A stretch of 64,000 nt of DNA, taken from positions 1 to 64,000 of the forward strand of contig CADABZ010000004.1 in the NCBI GenBank assembly GCA_902786355.1, given 5' to 3'. Positions 34,833-44,213 of this stretch are shown here, piece by piece. This DNA comes from an uncultured Eubacteriales bacterium (GTDB lineage Bacteria > Bacillota > Clostridia > Peptostreptococcales > Anaerovoracaceae). The position numbers were made by a program, and so were the translations under genes. The notes below the pieces were generated by a model. That model made no database searches, was not told where the DNA came from, and saw only the letters and a list, made by a program, of their open reading frames with translations. How positions within the stretch are numbered: the stretch's first letter is position 1; each line of letters begins with the position of its first letter.

Positions 34833-35642
34833 TTGAAGCTCGGAAGGTATATAAGAAAACTCAAAAGAAGTTATCGTGAAAACAAAAAAACATTCGCACT
34901 CTACATTATCCTGCGTATCATGGTGGTGCTGACCCTGATCAGATCCCTGGTCACGCATAACTATGAAAGTGTGGCGACATGCGTTCTGGTACTTATACTC
35001 TTCCTTCTGCCGGCCTTTATCGAAGACCTTATGGATCTGACGATCCCTCCGGTCTTTGAAGCGATAATATTCGCATTTATATTCGCTGCGGAGATACTGG
35101 GTGAAGTTGATCATTATTATGTGAAGATACCTGGCTGGGACACTATGCTTCATACAATAAATGGCTTCCTCTTCGCAGCAGTCGGATTCTCTCTGATATA
35201 TCTGCTCAACAGAGGAAGCAAGGATTTCAATCTGTCACCTCTGTATATCACGCTTGTAGCGTTCTGCTTCTCTATGACGATCGGAGTGCTATGGGAGTTT
35301 TTTGAGTGCGCGATGGATCTTTTCTTCAATATGGATATGCAGAAGGATTTCATCGTTCAGACTATCAATTCTGTCACACTTGATCCGCAGAACTCGGGCA
35401 CGGTCATACATGTGCCGGATATAATCAGTACGCAGATACAGACGGGAGCAGGCAAGACTTACACGATCGAGGGCGGATATCTGGATATAGGTATACTGGA
35501 TACGATGAAAGACCTGCTGGTCAATCTCATCGGTGCAGTAGTATTCTCGATCATTGGCTATACGACACTTAAAACATCCAAAACCAGTATAGTTGCTGAC
35601 AGTCTTATGATCAGACCTAATGATCACAGTGAGATCAGCTGA
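34833..35642 (+). CDS. Integral membrane protein, DUF2238/YjdF-like in part
   Basis: 269 residues, TTG start nine bases after GGAGG. Six hydrophobic segments. The motif PGWDTMLHTINGFLFAAVGFSL near 110 and GVLWEFFECAMD near 150 recall the DUF2238 group of unknown function. A polar loop of about 60 residues follows, then a last membrane helix. Its stop lies 22 bases before the cardiolipin synthase start, so the two are likely co-transcribed and may both concern the envelope. Confidence 0.65.
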   Translation: MKLGRYIRKLKRSYRENKKTFALYIILRIMVVLTLIRSLVTHNYESVATCVLVLILFLLPAFIEDLMDLTIPPVFEAIIFAFIFAAEILGEVDHYYVKIPGWDTMLHTINGFLFAAVGFSLIYLLNRGSKDFNLSPLYITLVAFCFSMTIGVLWEFFECAMDLFFNMDMQKDFIVQTINSVTLDPQNSGTVIHVPDIISTQIQTGAGKTYTIEGGYLDIGILDTMKDLLVNLIGAVVFSIIGYTTLKTSKTSIVADSLMIRPNDHSEIS

Positions 35643-35664
35643 AATAATTCAAGGGGGCTGTAAC

Positions 35665-37236
35665 ATGGAAAATGAAGATTCAATCGTCAGTCTGGCAAAG
35701 CCGGTAAAAAAGGGCATAATGCGGCTTATATTCAGCAGATTCTTCCTTATTGCAATACTGCTGGTGCTGCAGGTCGGTTTGTCTGTATTCACTTTCCTGT
35801 ATTTCCAGGAAAAAGTGCCGGTACTTATTTATGCCCAGTGGGTGTTTGCCTTCATTATGATAATCTATCTCTTCAACAGCAGTATGGATTCATCCGCAAA
35901 ACTCACGTGGATGCTGGTAATGGCCATGCTTCCGATTCCGGGTGCCGCGATGCTGTGGTGGACACAGGCTAATATCGGGCATCGCATGGAAACCAAAATG
36001 GTTAAGAAGCAGATCGACGATACACGGCATATGCTCGCACAGCCGCAGAATGTGGTCAGTGAGATCGAGCGCGACGGATCTGGCACAGATGATTTAAGCA
36101 AGTATCTGAATCTGACCGGATGCTTTCCTGTCTATGATAAAACAGAGGTCACATACTTTGATATCGGGGAGAAAAAGCTTGATGCAATGCTTGAGGAGCT
36201 TGAGAAGGCCGAAAAGTATATCTTCCTTGAATACTTCATCATTGAAGAAGGTTATATGTGGGGACGGATCCTCGATGTGCTGCTCCGCAAGGCACAGGCC
36301 GGCGTTGAAGTCCGCGTGATGTACGATGGAATGTGCGAGATGTCGACACTGCCGGTGAACTACTGGAAGCTTCTCGAGGCTAAGGGAATACATGCGAAAG
36401 CATTTTCTCCTATTAAGCCGATAATATCCTCACACTACAATTACCGTGACCACCGCAAGATCCTTGTGATAGACGGCAAGGTAGCCTTCAACGGCGGGGT
36501 CAACCTGGCAGATGAATATATCAACCGGATAGTAAGATTCGGTCACTGGAAAGACGTTGCTCTTATGCTCAAAGGACCTGCTGCAAAGAGCTTTGCTCTG
36601 ATGTTCCTCCAGATGTGGAATCTGGGTGAGGACGCAGCCGATTATGATAAATGGTTATCTCTTCCGGGTTGTGAAGCGGAAAACGCGACCGGTTATGTAA
36701 TGCCGTACTGCGACAGTCCGCTGGATAAGTATAAGACCGGTGAAGCCGTCTATATGGATGTGCTCTACCGGGCAACGGATTATGTCCACATTATGTCGCC
36801 TTATCTGATCCTCGATGATGAACTTGAGGCAGCTCTGTGCTTTGCAGCCCAGCGCGGAGTCGATGTCAAGCTCATACTTCCGGGAATTCCTGACAAAAAA
36901 GTTCCTTTTGCTCTCGCCAAGACACATTACAGGGATCTTCACGATGCAGGGGTAAAGATATATGAATACACTCCGGGATTCATACATGCGAAAGTATTCG
37001 TAAGCGATGATATCAAGGCAATCGTAGGAACGATCAACCTCGATTACAGGAGTCTGTATCATCATTTCGAGTGCGCGACATATCTTTACAGAACTGACTG
37101 CATAGCAGATATCGAGAAGGATTTCCAGAATACTCTCGCAAAATGCAGAGAGGTCACGGATGAAGGCATCAAAAACGAGAAAACCTCATATAAAGTGACA
37201 GGCAGACTTGCCAAAATGATATCTCCGCTGATGTAG
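35665..37236 (+). CDS. cls: Cardiolipin synthase
   Basis: 523 residues from ATG 35665 (AAGGGGG before it); an in-frame upstream ATG lies inside the previous gene. Two N-terminal membrane helices (about 15-65), then two phospholipase D motifs: HRKILVIDGKVAFNGG near 262 and HAKVFVSDDIKAIVGTINLD near 435. It joins two phosphatidylglycerols to cardiolipin at the membrane. The family length is about 480-520, so it is complete. Confidence 0.95.
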   Translation: MENEDSIVSLAKPVKKGIMRLIFSRFFLIAILLVLQVGLSVFTFLYFQEKVPVLIYAQWVFAFIMIIYLFNSSMDSSAKLTWMLVMAMLPIPGAAMLWWTQANIGHRMETKMVKKQIDDTRHMLAQPQNVVSEIERDGSGTDDLSKYLNLTGCFPVYDKTEVTYFDIGEKKLDAMLEELEKAEKYIFLEYFIIEEGYMWGRILDVLLRKAQAGVEVRVMYDGMCEMSTLPVNYWKLLEAKGIHAKAFSPIKPIISSHYNYRDHRKILVIDGKVAFNGGVNLADEYINRIVRFGHWKDVALMLKGPAAKSFALMFLQMWNLGEDAADYDKWLSLPGCEAENATGYVMPYCDSPLDKYKTGEAVYMDVLYRATDYVHIMSPYLILDDELEAALCFAAQRGVDVKLILPGIPDKKVPFALAKTHYRDLHDAGVKIYEYTPGFIHAKVFVSDDIKAIVGTINLDYRSLYHHFECATYLYRTDCIADIEKDFQNTLAKCREVTDEGIKNEKTSYKVTGRLAKMISPLM

Positions 37237-37251
37237 GGCAGAGACACGCAT

Positions 37252-37854
37252 ATGAGAACACCATATTACGAGACAACAATACATAAGCAGATAAGGGAAA
37301 AGCGTGAGGACCGCAAAGAGCGTATAAGGACGGATATTGAACGTTACGGAGATGAAGTCCTGAACTCAGATGAGATGAAAGAAGCGTTCAGCCAGACGCA
37401 TCATCAGTGGTCGACTGTCGGGGAGCACACGCTCAGAGTGGCATTTGCAAGCCTCATGCTTTCCTATGCGCTGAAAAAGCTGGATATCAAGGTCAACATC
37501 CCTGCGGTTGTTGTCGGCGCTCTGTGCCACGATCTCGGGATCCTCGGAAGGAAAGAAAAATTCATTTCAGCTAAGGAAATGAGCAGAGAACATCCGAAGG
37601 AGTCAGTGACAGTTGCCAGAGAGCTTGTAAGTGAGATGCCGGAAAAGACCGAGGATATCATCGAAAGGCACATGTGGCCGGCAGGTCAGAGCAAAGCTCC
37701 GAACTCAATAGAAGGTGCGATCGTGTCGGTGGCAGATAAATACAGCGCTGTCAAAGATATCGTGAAGGGCAGCGATGTCAAGAAAACCGGCCTGAAATAC
37801 CTTGCCCGCGACGAAAAAGACAGAATCAGAAAATTTCTCAAGGGAAAAATGTGA
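37252..37854 (+). CDS. HD-domain phosphohydrolase-like protein
   Basis: 200 residues. HD-fold ligands are visible: H in GEHTLRVAF, HD in ALCHDLGILG and a later H in IERHMWP, with D in VADKYSAV. A single-domain metal-dependent phosphohydrolase of unknown substrate. It starts 15 bp after cardiolipin synthase and so probably shares its transcript. Confidence 0.8.
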   Translation: MRTPYYETTIHKQIREKREDRKERIRTDIERYGDEVLNSDEMKEAFSQTHHQWSTVGEHTLRVAFASLMLSYALKKLDIKVNIPAVVVGALCHDLGILGRKEKFISAKEMSREHPKESVTVARELVSEMPEKTEDIIERHMWPAGQSKAPNSIEGAIVSVADKYSAVKDIVKGSDVKKTGLKYLARDEKDRIRKFLKGKM

Positions 37855-37882
37855 CTGATCCCTGATACAGGCAGCAGATTCA

Positions 37883-38758
37883 TCAGTTCGCGCTGCGGCG
37901 GATTTGTGCAAGGAACTTCTCTGCAAGCGGAGTGAAGGTCTGGAACCTGCTCCATATAAGGAAGAGGTGAGTTTCCTGCATCGGCTCAAGCGGACGGAAC
38001 ACAAGACCGCTGCCGGGATAGCAGCTGACAAGGTTTCTGAAGGTCAGCAGCAGACCGAGACCTTCGCGGGCGAATAATGATCCGTTATATGAGAGGCGGA
38101 ATGAACCTTCAAGGTGCAGATCCTGTTTTCTGTCACCGGCCCATTCAGCTATCTCGTAGTTCCAGCTCTGCTCAGAGCAGAAGAGGGACTGCCCGGCAAG
38201 GTCATCGACGGTTACTGATTCCCTGGCCGCGAGGGGATGATCCTCCGGCATGACAGCGCCCCAGATATCTGTTTCCGGAAATTCAATATAGTCGTATTTA
38301 TGCTCGTCAGGAGGCTCGCATATGACTGCAAAGTCAAGCAGCCCCTTGTCGAGCTTTTCTGTTACCTGCTCAGTATCTCCGCTGGTGATGTGATAATTCA
38401 TAGACGGATATACCGCCTTGAGCCTGCCAAGCTCTCTTGCCAGATATCTGATCTGATAAGATTCTGCAAGTCCGAGATACAGATCGCCGCCGGTTATGTC
38501 GTCAAGAGACAGGAACTCCTGCTCGATCTTGTCTGCCATTTCTACAAGGTCTTCTGCCCGGTCTCTCAGCAGCATACCTTCCTCTGTCAGCTCTATGCTG
38601 AAGCTGCGGCGTGTGAACAGCTTCTTTCCAAGCTCATCTTCGAGGATCTTCAGAGTCTTGGACAGCGTCGGCTGTGATACGTGCAGTATCTCAGCTGCTC
38701 TTGTCATGTTTTCTTCTCTTGCCACTGCAAGGAAGTATCTCAGATGTCTTATCTCCAT
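37883..38758 (-). CDS. LysR-family transcriptional regulator
   Basis: 291 residues from the ATG at 38758 (MEIRHLRYFLAVAREEN), preceded by GAAAGGA; the open frame reaches 65 codons further into the promoter. Winged helix 1-60 (TRAAEILHVSQPTLSKTLKILEDELG), then the periplasmic-binding-like effector domain. Divergent from the small protein/hydrolase/flavoprotein/lipoprotein cluster at 38853-41274, which it most likely controls through the palindrome at 38829-38844. Confidence 0.93.
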   Translation of the reverse strand: MEIRHLRYFLAVAREENMTRAAEILHVSQPTLSKTLKILEDELGKKLFTRRSFSIELTEEGMLLRDRAEDLVEMADKIEQEFLSLDDITGGDLYLGLAESYQIRYLARELGRLKAVYPSMNYHITSGDTEQVTEKLDKGLLDFAVICEPPDEHKYDYIEFPETDIWGAVMPEDHPLAARESVTVDDLAGQSLFCSEQSWNYEIAEWAGDRKQDLHLEGSFRLSYNGSLFAREGLGLLLTFRNLVSCYPGSGLVFRPLEPMQETHLFLIWSRFQTFTPLAEKFLAQIRRSAN

Positions 38759-38828
38759 ACTGATCCGGTCCTTTCGTGAAATTCCATATGAGAATATCAT
38801 GTATTCATTATATTCATTAGCGAATATC

Positions 38829-38844
38829 ATTACAACATTGTAAT
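38829..38844. promoter_or_regulatory. Candidate LysR operator
   Basis: ATTACAA-CA-TTGTAAT, perfect seven-base arms, in the divergent region. It fits the T-N11-A pattern of LysR sites. TAATAT at 38841-38846 may be the rightward -10. Confidence 0.6.
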
Positions 38845-38852
38845 ATGTGGTC

Positions 38853-39077
38853 ATGAAAGAAACAGATGTTGAAAGACTCATCGCAAATATGATCGCTGCA
38901 GGGTGCAGCACGTCAGACACAGAGCGTGTCAGAAAGATGCATGAAGCGGGCATGGACCGGGAGATCCTGACCTGCCTTCGCAGATGCAGATGCGACCTTA
39001 TGGACGAGCTACATGAAACGCAGAGAAAAGTCGACCGGATGGATCAGATCATCCGCAGTACGCAGAGCAGCATATAG
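38853..39077 (+). CDS. Small coiled-coil protein
   Basis: 74 residues: a helical N-terminus (DVERLIANMIAAGCSTSDTERVRKMHEAG) and a C-terminal coil (CLRRCRCDLMDELHETQRKVDRMDQII) with a paired CRC. It resembles small proteins that in other Clostridia stand between LysR and an alpha/beta hydrolase, and also the tail helix of MerR-like regulators. There is no ribosome site at this ATG, so it may be leaderless. Function unknown. Confidence 0.6.
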   Translation: MKETDVERLIANMIAAGCSTSDTERVRKMHEAGMDREILTCLRRCRCDLMDELHETQRKVDRMDQIIRSTQSSI

Positions 39078-39129
39078 CTGCTCATTAAAAAGGCAGAAAA
39101 CTCAGAACAGAAAAAAGGAGATAACGGAC

Positions 39130-40128
39130 ATGATCAGAAAAGAAGAACTCAGCCTGGTACAGGAATGGGACAAGACTTTCCCGAAGAGCGAAAAGGTAAA
39201 TCACAGCAAGGTGACTTTTGTTAACAGATACGGCATCACACTTGCAGCTGATATGTATGTGCCTGCAGATGCAGAAGGCAAGCTTCCAGCCATCGCAGTA
39301 TGCGGTCCTTTCGGCGCTGTCAAGGAGCAGTGCTCCGGCCTCTATGCGCAGACTATGGCAGAGAGAGGATTCCTGACTGTCGCATTTGACCCTTCATTCA
39401 CAGGAGAGAGCGGCGGATTCCCAAGATATATGGCTTCCCCTGATATCAACACTGAGGACTTCATGGCAGCAGTAGACTTCCTGTCCCTCAATGACAGGGT
39501 AGATGCTGACCGCATCGGTATAATCGGTATCTGCGGATGGGGCGGAATGGCTGTCAATGCAGCTGCTCTCGACACAAGAATCAAGGCAACTGCATCAATG
39601 ACGATGTATGATATGACAAGAGTCAACGCCAACGGATATTTCGACTCCGAGAACAGCGAAGAGCAGCGCTATGAGAGGAAAAAGGCGCTTTGTGCTCAGA
39701 GACTTGCAGATCTCAAGGCAGGTGAGTACACACTCGGAGGCGGAGTAGTAGATCCGCTGCCTGAGGATGCACCTTTCTTCGTAGCGGACTATTATGACTA
39801 TTACAAGACAGACAGAGGCTATCATGCAAGATCTCTGAATTCCAACGGAGGATGGAATGTCATCGGATGCGAGTCATTCATGAATCAGCCGATCCTGAAG
39901 TACTCCAATGAGATCAGAAATGCTGTCCTCATCGTCCACGGAACAAAGGCCCACTCCTTCTATTTCGGCAAGGATGCTTATGAGAACATGATCAGCGGCA
40001 GCAAGTACGCTGACAACAAGGAGTTCATGCCGATCGAGGGCGCTGTACACACAGACCTCTATGACGGCGGTGCAGATAAGGTGATCCCATGGGACAAGCT
40101 GGAATCATTCTTCGGGGAAAATATGTGA
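39130..40128 (+). CDS. Dienelactone-hydrolase-like alpha/beta hydrolase with Cys nucleophile
   Basis: 332 residues from ATG 39130 (GGAG before it); the longer frame overlaps the previous gene out of frame. The elbow is GICGWGG (about 138-144), so the nucleophile is Cys as in dienelactone hydrolases; His in EGAVHTDLYDGG near 301 is the likely partner. A stand-alone cytoplasmic hydrolase, often paired in Firmicutes with the flavoprotein and cyclophilin-like lipoprotein that follow here. Substrate unknown. Confidence 0.8.
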   Translation: MIRKEELSLVQEWDKTFPKSEKVNHSKVTFVNRYGITLAADMYVPADAEGKLPAIAVCGPFGAVKEQCSGLYAQTMAERGFLTVAFDPSFTGESGGFPRYMASPDINTEDFMAAVDFLSLNDRVDADRIGIIGICGWGGMAVNAAALDTRIKATASMTMYDMTRVNANGYFDSENSEEQRYERKKALCAQRLADLKAGEYTLGGGVVDPLPEDAPFFVADYYDYYKTDRGYHARSLNSNGGWNVIGCESFMNQPILKYSNEIRNAVLIVHGTKAHSFYFGKDAYENMISGSKYADNKEFMPIEGAVHTDLYDGGADKVIPWDKLESFFGENM

Positions 40129-40147
40129 TCAGGAGTAAGAGACTATA

Positions 40148-40669
40148 ATGAAAATCCTTGTGCTTAACGGCAGTCCGCGCCCTCAGGGGTGCACAGCTCA
40201 GATGACTGCCGCTTTCAGAGAAGAAGCAGAGAAGGCAGGCCACACTGTCACAGAATTCAATGTATGCAGAATGGATATCCGCGGATGTCTGGCATGTGAA
40301 TACTGCCATGGCAAAGGAGAAGGCAAGTGCATTCAGAATGATGACATGCAGAAGATATATGCAGAGCTTCCGGACACTGAAATGATCGTTCTCGCTGCAC
40401 CGATCTACTATCACGGTATCAGCGGACAGCTTAAGTGCACGATCGACAGATTCTATTCGGCATTGTACCCGAAGGCACCTGAATGTCTCAGATACGTCAG
40501 CATGTTCCTGGCATCAGGAGATACAGACCAGTATGACGGAGCAAGGTTCTCATTCGACGGAGACTTCCTCGGATACCTCGGCCTTGAGGACAAAGGCTTC
40601 TTCACCTGCTCAGGCGGAAATGCTGAGCAGGCTGCAGAAGAGATAAGAAAGATGGCTGCGAGCCTGTAG
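40148..40669 (+). CDS. NAD(P)H-dependent FMN reductase-like flavoprotein
   Basis: 173 residues. FMN phosphate loop NGSPRPQGCTAQM near 7-19, cysteines in CLACEYCHGKGEGKC (48-62), and PIYYHGISGQLKCTIDR near 85. The cysteine cluster resembles iron-sulfur flavoproteins but is also common in single-domain flavodoxin-like reductases. It starts 19 bp after the hydrolase. Confidence 0.85.
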   Translation: MKILVLNGSPRPQGCTAQMTAAFREEAEKAGHTVTEFNVCRMDIRGCLACEYCHGKGEGKCIQNDDMQKIYAELPDTEMIVLAAPIYYHGISGQLKCTIDRFYSALYPKAPECLRYVSMFLASGDTDQYDGARFSFDGDFLGYLGLEDKGFFTCSGGNAEQAAEEIRKMAASL

Positions 40670-40707
40670 CCAGACTGATGGACCGTAACATTGAACAGGA
40701 GGAGACC

Positions 40708-41274
40708 TTGAACAGAAACAGGAAGATATTCATAGCCGGCATTGTTCTTGTGCTGCTTCTCCTGGTCATGACTGCCTGCTCCGGCGGCAGCAGTGAAAAA
40801 TCGCCGGAAAGCAGTGACAGTAATGCGGTAGCCGGGGCGCAGGCTGAGACAGATGATACGGAAAACGGTGATGCTGAAGCAGGAACCGTTAACGATGAGG
40901 CGGCCGGTGATGAAGAGGAGATAACTATGAAGATGACTATAAATGATACTGAAGTGAATGTTGCCTGGGAAAACAATGCATCCGTAAGAGCGCTTGCTGA
41001 TCTTGCGAAGGACGGACCGGTCACTATACAGATGGATCCTTACGGTGGATTCGAACAGGTAGGCTCGATCGGAGCGACACTTCCGAGCAATGACACTAAT
41101 ATCAAAACGAAGGCAGGAGACATCATGCTCTATACTTCGGATCACATGGTCATATTCCACGGCTCCAACTCATGGGCATATACAAGGCTCGGAAGGATCA
41201 CAGGCAAGTCAGGATCTGAACTCCGGGACCTTCTCGGCGGCAGCGGTGTGACCGTAACGGTTACCGCAGACTGA
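40708..41274 (+). CDS. Cyclophilin-like-fold lipoprotein
   Basis: 188 residues from TTG 40708, chosen because AGGAGGAG (40697-40704) precedes it and the signal peptide then begins MNRNRKIFIAG; an ATG at 40678 would add ten residues without a site. Lipobox MTAC. A long acidic Ser/Glu linker (about 25-85) leads to a cyclophilin-like domain (MKMTINDTEVNVAW, ending DIMLYTSDHMVIFHG and LGRITG). These domains lack known isomerase residues and their role is unknown. Exported partner of the upstream hydrolase and flavoprotein. Confidence 0.8.
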   Translation: MNRNRKIFIAGIVLVLLLLVMTACSGGSSEKSPESSDSNAVAGAQAETDDTENGDAEAGTVNDEAAGDEEEITMKMTINDTEVNVAWENNASVRALADLAKDGPVTIQMDPYGGFEQVGSIGATLPSNDTNIKTKAGDIMLYTSDHMVIFHGSNSWAYTRLGRITGKSGSELRDLLGGSGVTVTVTAD

Positions 41275-41315
41275 CAGCATGACCCTGATGGGATATTAAT
41301 AAGAAGACGATCATA

Positions 41316-41348
41316 AGCCACTCTCACAACGGGAGTGGCTTTGTTCTG
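41316..41348 (+). terminator. Rho-independent terminator
   Basis: AGCCACTC-TCACAACGG-GAGTGGCT followed by TTGTTCTGTT. Confidence 0.8.
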
Positions 41349-41402
41349 TTAAGAAGAAAAACCGCTGACTAATTAAGGAATTGCAGGTATAATTAAACAG
41401 CT

Positions 41403-42485
41403 ATGGACTTCAGATTTGATCTTCAGGAGACACAATCGAATATTCTGGAAAAGTGTCCTGAATGGACAGAGACTATGAATGCTGTCGAGTTCAGAAACGT
41501 TCCTGAGGCTTCTCCCGTCGGCTTCAGCGGAAGGGTCGTATATTACAACAGCCGCAGGATGAGAGAGTATCCCGCAGGGGTGCAGGCGTTTCTGATTGCA
41601 CAGCAGCTTTTGCATATCCAGCTTTATCATATGCAGAGGCGTCAGGGCAGGGATCCGAGGCTCTGGAAAGCAGCCTGCGATGCAGTCACTGATGAGCTTC
41701 TGATAGCCGATGGCTTTGAGCCTCCGTATAACTTAAGGCGCTATACAGAAGCCAGGGGGATAAGTGCAGAAGATATGTACGAGATCCTTCTTGAGCAGGC
41801 AGAAGATGACATGGATGATTCTGAAGACGACAGAGCAGAAGAGCAGGCAGAAGAGATCGATGTATGGTCACCTGCACGAAGCGATGACCAGAAAAAACAG
41901 AGCGGAGACCTGCAGGGAGCTCAGGACCGCGAGATCGAAGATCCCGGACTTGCTCATGCCGTAGAGGGCCTTTCAGACCTGCTCGAGCCGAGCCTTCAGG
42001 TCGACTATGACTGGTTCCCTGCAGACAGGATAAGAGACGGTATCCTCAAAGAGCAGTTCAAAGCTTATCCTGTTCCACATGCAGAGATCCTTCTGGATAC
42101 AAGCGCATCGATCGACGAGGACCTGCTGCGTGCCTTTGTCAGAGGAGTCAAGGGCCTTCTGAGGGAGGACGCGGTCGTCAGGGTCGGATGCTTTGATACA
42201 GAGTTCTACGGATTTCAGGAGATACATTCAGAGAAGGATATATCAGACCTGGAGATAGTCGGGGCGGGCGGTACGGATTTTGAGACTGCCGTTACTGCTT
42301 TTACAGGTGATGCAGAGACTAAGATAATATTCACGGATGGCTACGCCGATATGCCGGAAACCAGATGTGATGCTATATGGCTCGTATACAGTGACACCCC
42401 GGTAAACCCGCCGGGAGGAAGAGTTTTATACGTAAAGAAACCAGAGGAGACAAGAGAACATGAAATCGATTTTCTTATCACATAA
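41403..42485 (+). CDS. VWA-like/DUF2201 metallopeptidase-type protein
   Basis: 360 residues. N-terminal part (1-125) has the helical outline of the DUF2201 peptidase-like domain, with HIQLYH near 74 where a zinc HExxH-like site would be. An acidic stretch (130-165) follows. The C-terminal domain is VWA-like: AEILLDTSASIDEDLL near 226 (MIDAS DxSxS), GGTDFETAV near 290 and FTDGYADMP. It overlaps the MoxR-type ATPase start by 26 bases; such VWA/MoxR pairs assemble or insert cofactors into protein complexes. The target is not indicated here. Confidence 0.75.
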   Translation: MDFRFDLQETQSNILEKCPEWTETMNAVEFRNVPEASPVGFSGRVVYYNSRRMREYPAGVQAFLIAQQLLHIQLYHMQRRQGRDPRLWKAACDAVTDELLIADGFEPPYNLRRYTEARGISAEDMYEILLEQAEDDMDDSEDDRAEEQAEEIDVWSPARSDDQKKQSGDLQGAQDREIEDPGLAHAVEGLSDLLEPSLQVDYDWFPADRIRDGILKEQFKAYPVPHAEILLDTSASIDEDLLRAFVRGVKGLLREDAVVRVGCFDTEFYGFQEIHSEKDISDLEIVGAGGTDFETAVTAFTGDAETKIIFTDGYADMPETRCDAIWLVYSDTPVNPPGGRVLYVKKPEETREHEIDFLIT

Positions 42486-44097
42486 GCAGGTTTTTACCAA
42501 TCCGTTTCCTGCCTTTCGTTCTGTCGGAGCGGCAGCTAAGGCGAGCGATCTCGTGCTGGCGACGATACCGGATGATGGTTTCACTGTCAGCGACAGCTAT
42601 GTCAACTATTATCTTTCCGGAGAAGACTGCGCGGACAGATTCGGTCGGGACAACATATGCAGCATATGCGCTGTAAGACCGGCGCTCCTCCTTGAACCTG
42701 GCGACGAGAAGCTCCTGAGTCATGCCCGTGAAGTGAACAATATCCTGACCGTGGAGCTTGGATCATATCCTTCGGTCATCCTTGAGACCTCGATGCGTGA
42801 TATGGCAGAGAAACAGCTTCGTGACGGGACCCTGAGGAAGACGAATCTCAGCTATACGATATGCGGAGAGAAGAGGCCGGTATACAGACTCGGCGCCAAG
42901 GAGATCGTCAGGGTGCCTGTCAGTGAGGAGACGGTCTATGGATATGTACAGCTGTCTGACGGAACTGCAGTGAATGCATCTGAAGAGATCTTCCTCGAAG
43001 TGAAGCCTGTGCGTTGGTACTATGATGAGGCCAACAGGCTTCTTGTAAGCGGAAGGGCAATGTTTGCAGGCCTCGGACGAGAGGAGGCTGCCGACTATCT
43101 TGCAGAGGATTTCATCAGAGAACTCCTTGCTGAAGACGACAGTGAAGTGGCCGCAGCCGGAGAGGGAGCACCTTTCCGTGTTGAAGAACATGATGAGCTC
43201 GAGATGATAAGAGCTTATATCAAAGCGGATATACCTGTATTCATCCACGGTCTGACCGGTGACGGTAAGAGTGACCGTGTCAGAGAGATCGATCCGCAGG
43301 CTCTTGATATAGAGCTTGTCAATGAGACCCCTGAAACTATCAACGGCCGTGCTGTCTATAATGAGAGCAGCGATGAAATCATAGACATCAAGCCGGTATG
43401 GCTGGTCAAGCTTGAGCGTCTCTGCGAGGATGGAGAGCTTCACATTCTCTTCTTCGATGAACTTACTAATGCCACCAAGCAGACACAGGCTGTTATCTTT
43501 AAGATCGTACTCGAGAGGTTTGTCAACAACCGCTGGCCGCTTCCGGAAAACGCCCGCATAGTCGCTGCCGGAAATGACCGCGCTGAATCCAGTGTTGCCC
43601 ATGATTTGGCCGAGCCTCTGTTCGGAAGGTTCGCTCATATATATATCCGCACGACTGTGGAGAACTGGATGCCTTGGGCTGTCAGGAAGAGGATCAATCC
43701 GTATGTCATGGAATTCCTGGCTAATAATGATCTGTATCTCAGGACAGCCTACACAGGGACAGAGGGCTATGCTGATCCGCGCCGCTGGGAGATGGCATCG
43801 AAGATACTCGACAGCTCAGGCAATGATTTTTCGCTTATCGAGCCTATCGTCGGACGCGAAACAGCAGAAGCATTCATAAGATTCTTCCGGGCTCAGGAAG
43901 AAATGGCTGATCTCGCTAAGTATACGGACGAAGAAATATCACGGATGACGGTCGCCAGAAAATACCAGATCGCTCAGCAGTGTCTGTATGCTGCGTCGGC
44001 AAAGCCGGCAGAAGCCGAAGAGCTGGCAGAGAGACTGGGTGCAGAATTCGCTGCATGGTTCAGGTATGTTCTGGAGAGAAAACACACAAAAATATAA
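42460..44097 (+). CDS. MoxR-type AAA ATPase partner of the VWA protein
   Basis: 545 residues. AAA core at about 245-450: Walker A GLTGDGKSD, Walker B HILFFDELTNATKQTQ, sensor 1 VAAGNDRAE, and an arginine-finger region EPLFGRFAH. The 240-residue N-terminal extension (a mixed domain with VSEETVYGYVQLSDGT) is not typical of short MoxR proteins and may bind a substrate. Translation is coupled to the VWA gene (26-base overlap). The pair would act as an ATP-driven chaperone; in the window no obvious metalloenzyme client is adjacent. Confidence 0.75.
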   Translation: MKSIFLSHKQVFTNPFPAFRSVGAAAKASDLVLATIPDDGFTVSDSYVNYYLSGEDCADRFGRDNICSICAVRPALLLEPGDEKLLSHAREVNNILTVELGSYPSVILETSMRDMAEKQLRDGTLRKTNLSYTICGEKRPVYRLGAKEIVRVPVSEETVYGYVQLSDGTAVNASEEIFLEVKPVRWYYDEANRLLVSGRAMFAGLGREEAADYLAEDFIRELLAEDDSEVAAAGEGAPFRVEEHDELEMIRAYIKADIPVFIHGLTGDGKSDRVREIDPQALDIELVNETPETINGRAVYNESSDEIIDIKPVWLVKLERLCEDGELHILFFDELTNATKQTQAVIFKIVLERFVNNRWPLPENARIVAAGNDRAESSVAHDLAEPLFGRFAHIYIRTTVENWMPWAVRKRINPYVMEFLANNDLYLRTAYTGTEGYADPRRWEMASKILDSSGNDFSLIEPIVGRETAEAFIRFFRAQEEMADLAKYTDEEISRMTVARKYQIAQQCLYAASAKPAEAEELAERLGAEFAAWFRYVLERKHTKI

Positions 44098-44213
44098 AAA
44101 AAAATTCCGCAAACGTCAGTTTCATGACATAATAGTAACGACTTTTTCCCGGATATGCATTTGCTGTCCGTGTCGTTATATGGAATTTTTGTATTGAGAA
44201 AGGGGGTATTTTG

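Noticed and set aside
44098-44213. Purine or xanthine riboswitch before the NCS2 permease
   Set aside because: TAACGAC/GTCGTTA arms exist, but the conserved core bases of purine or xanthine riboswitches are not recognisable. A covariance-model search would decide.
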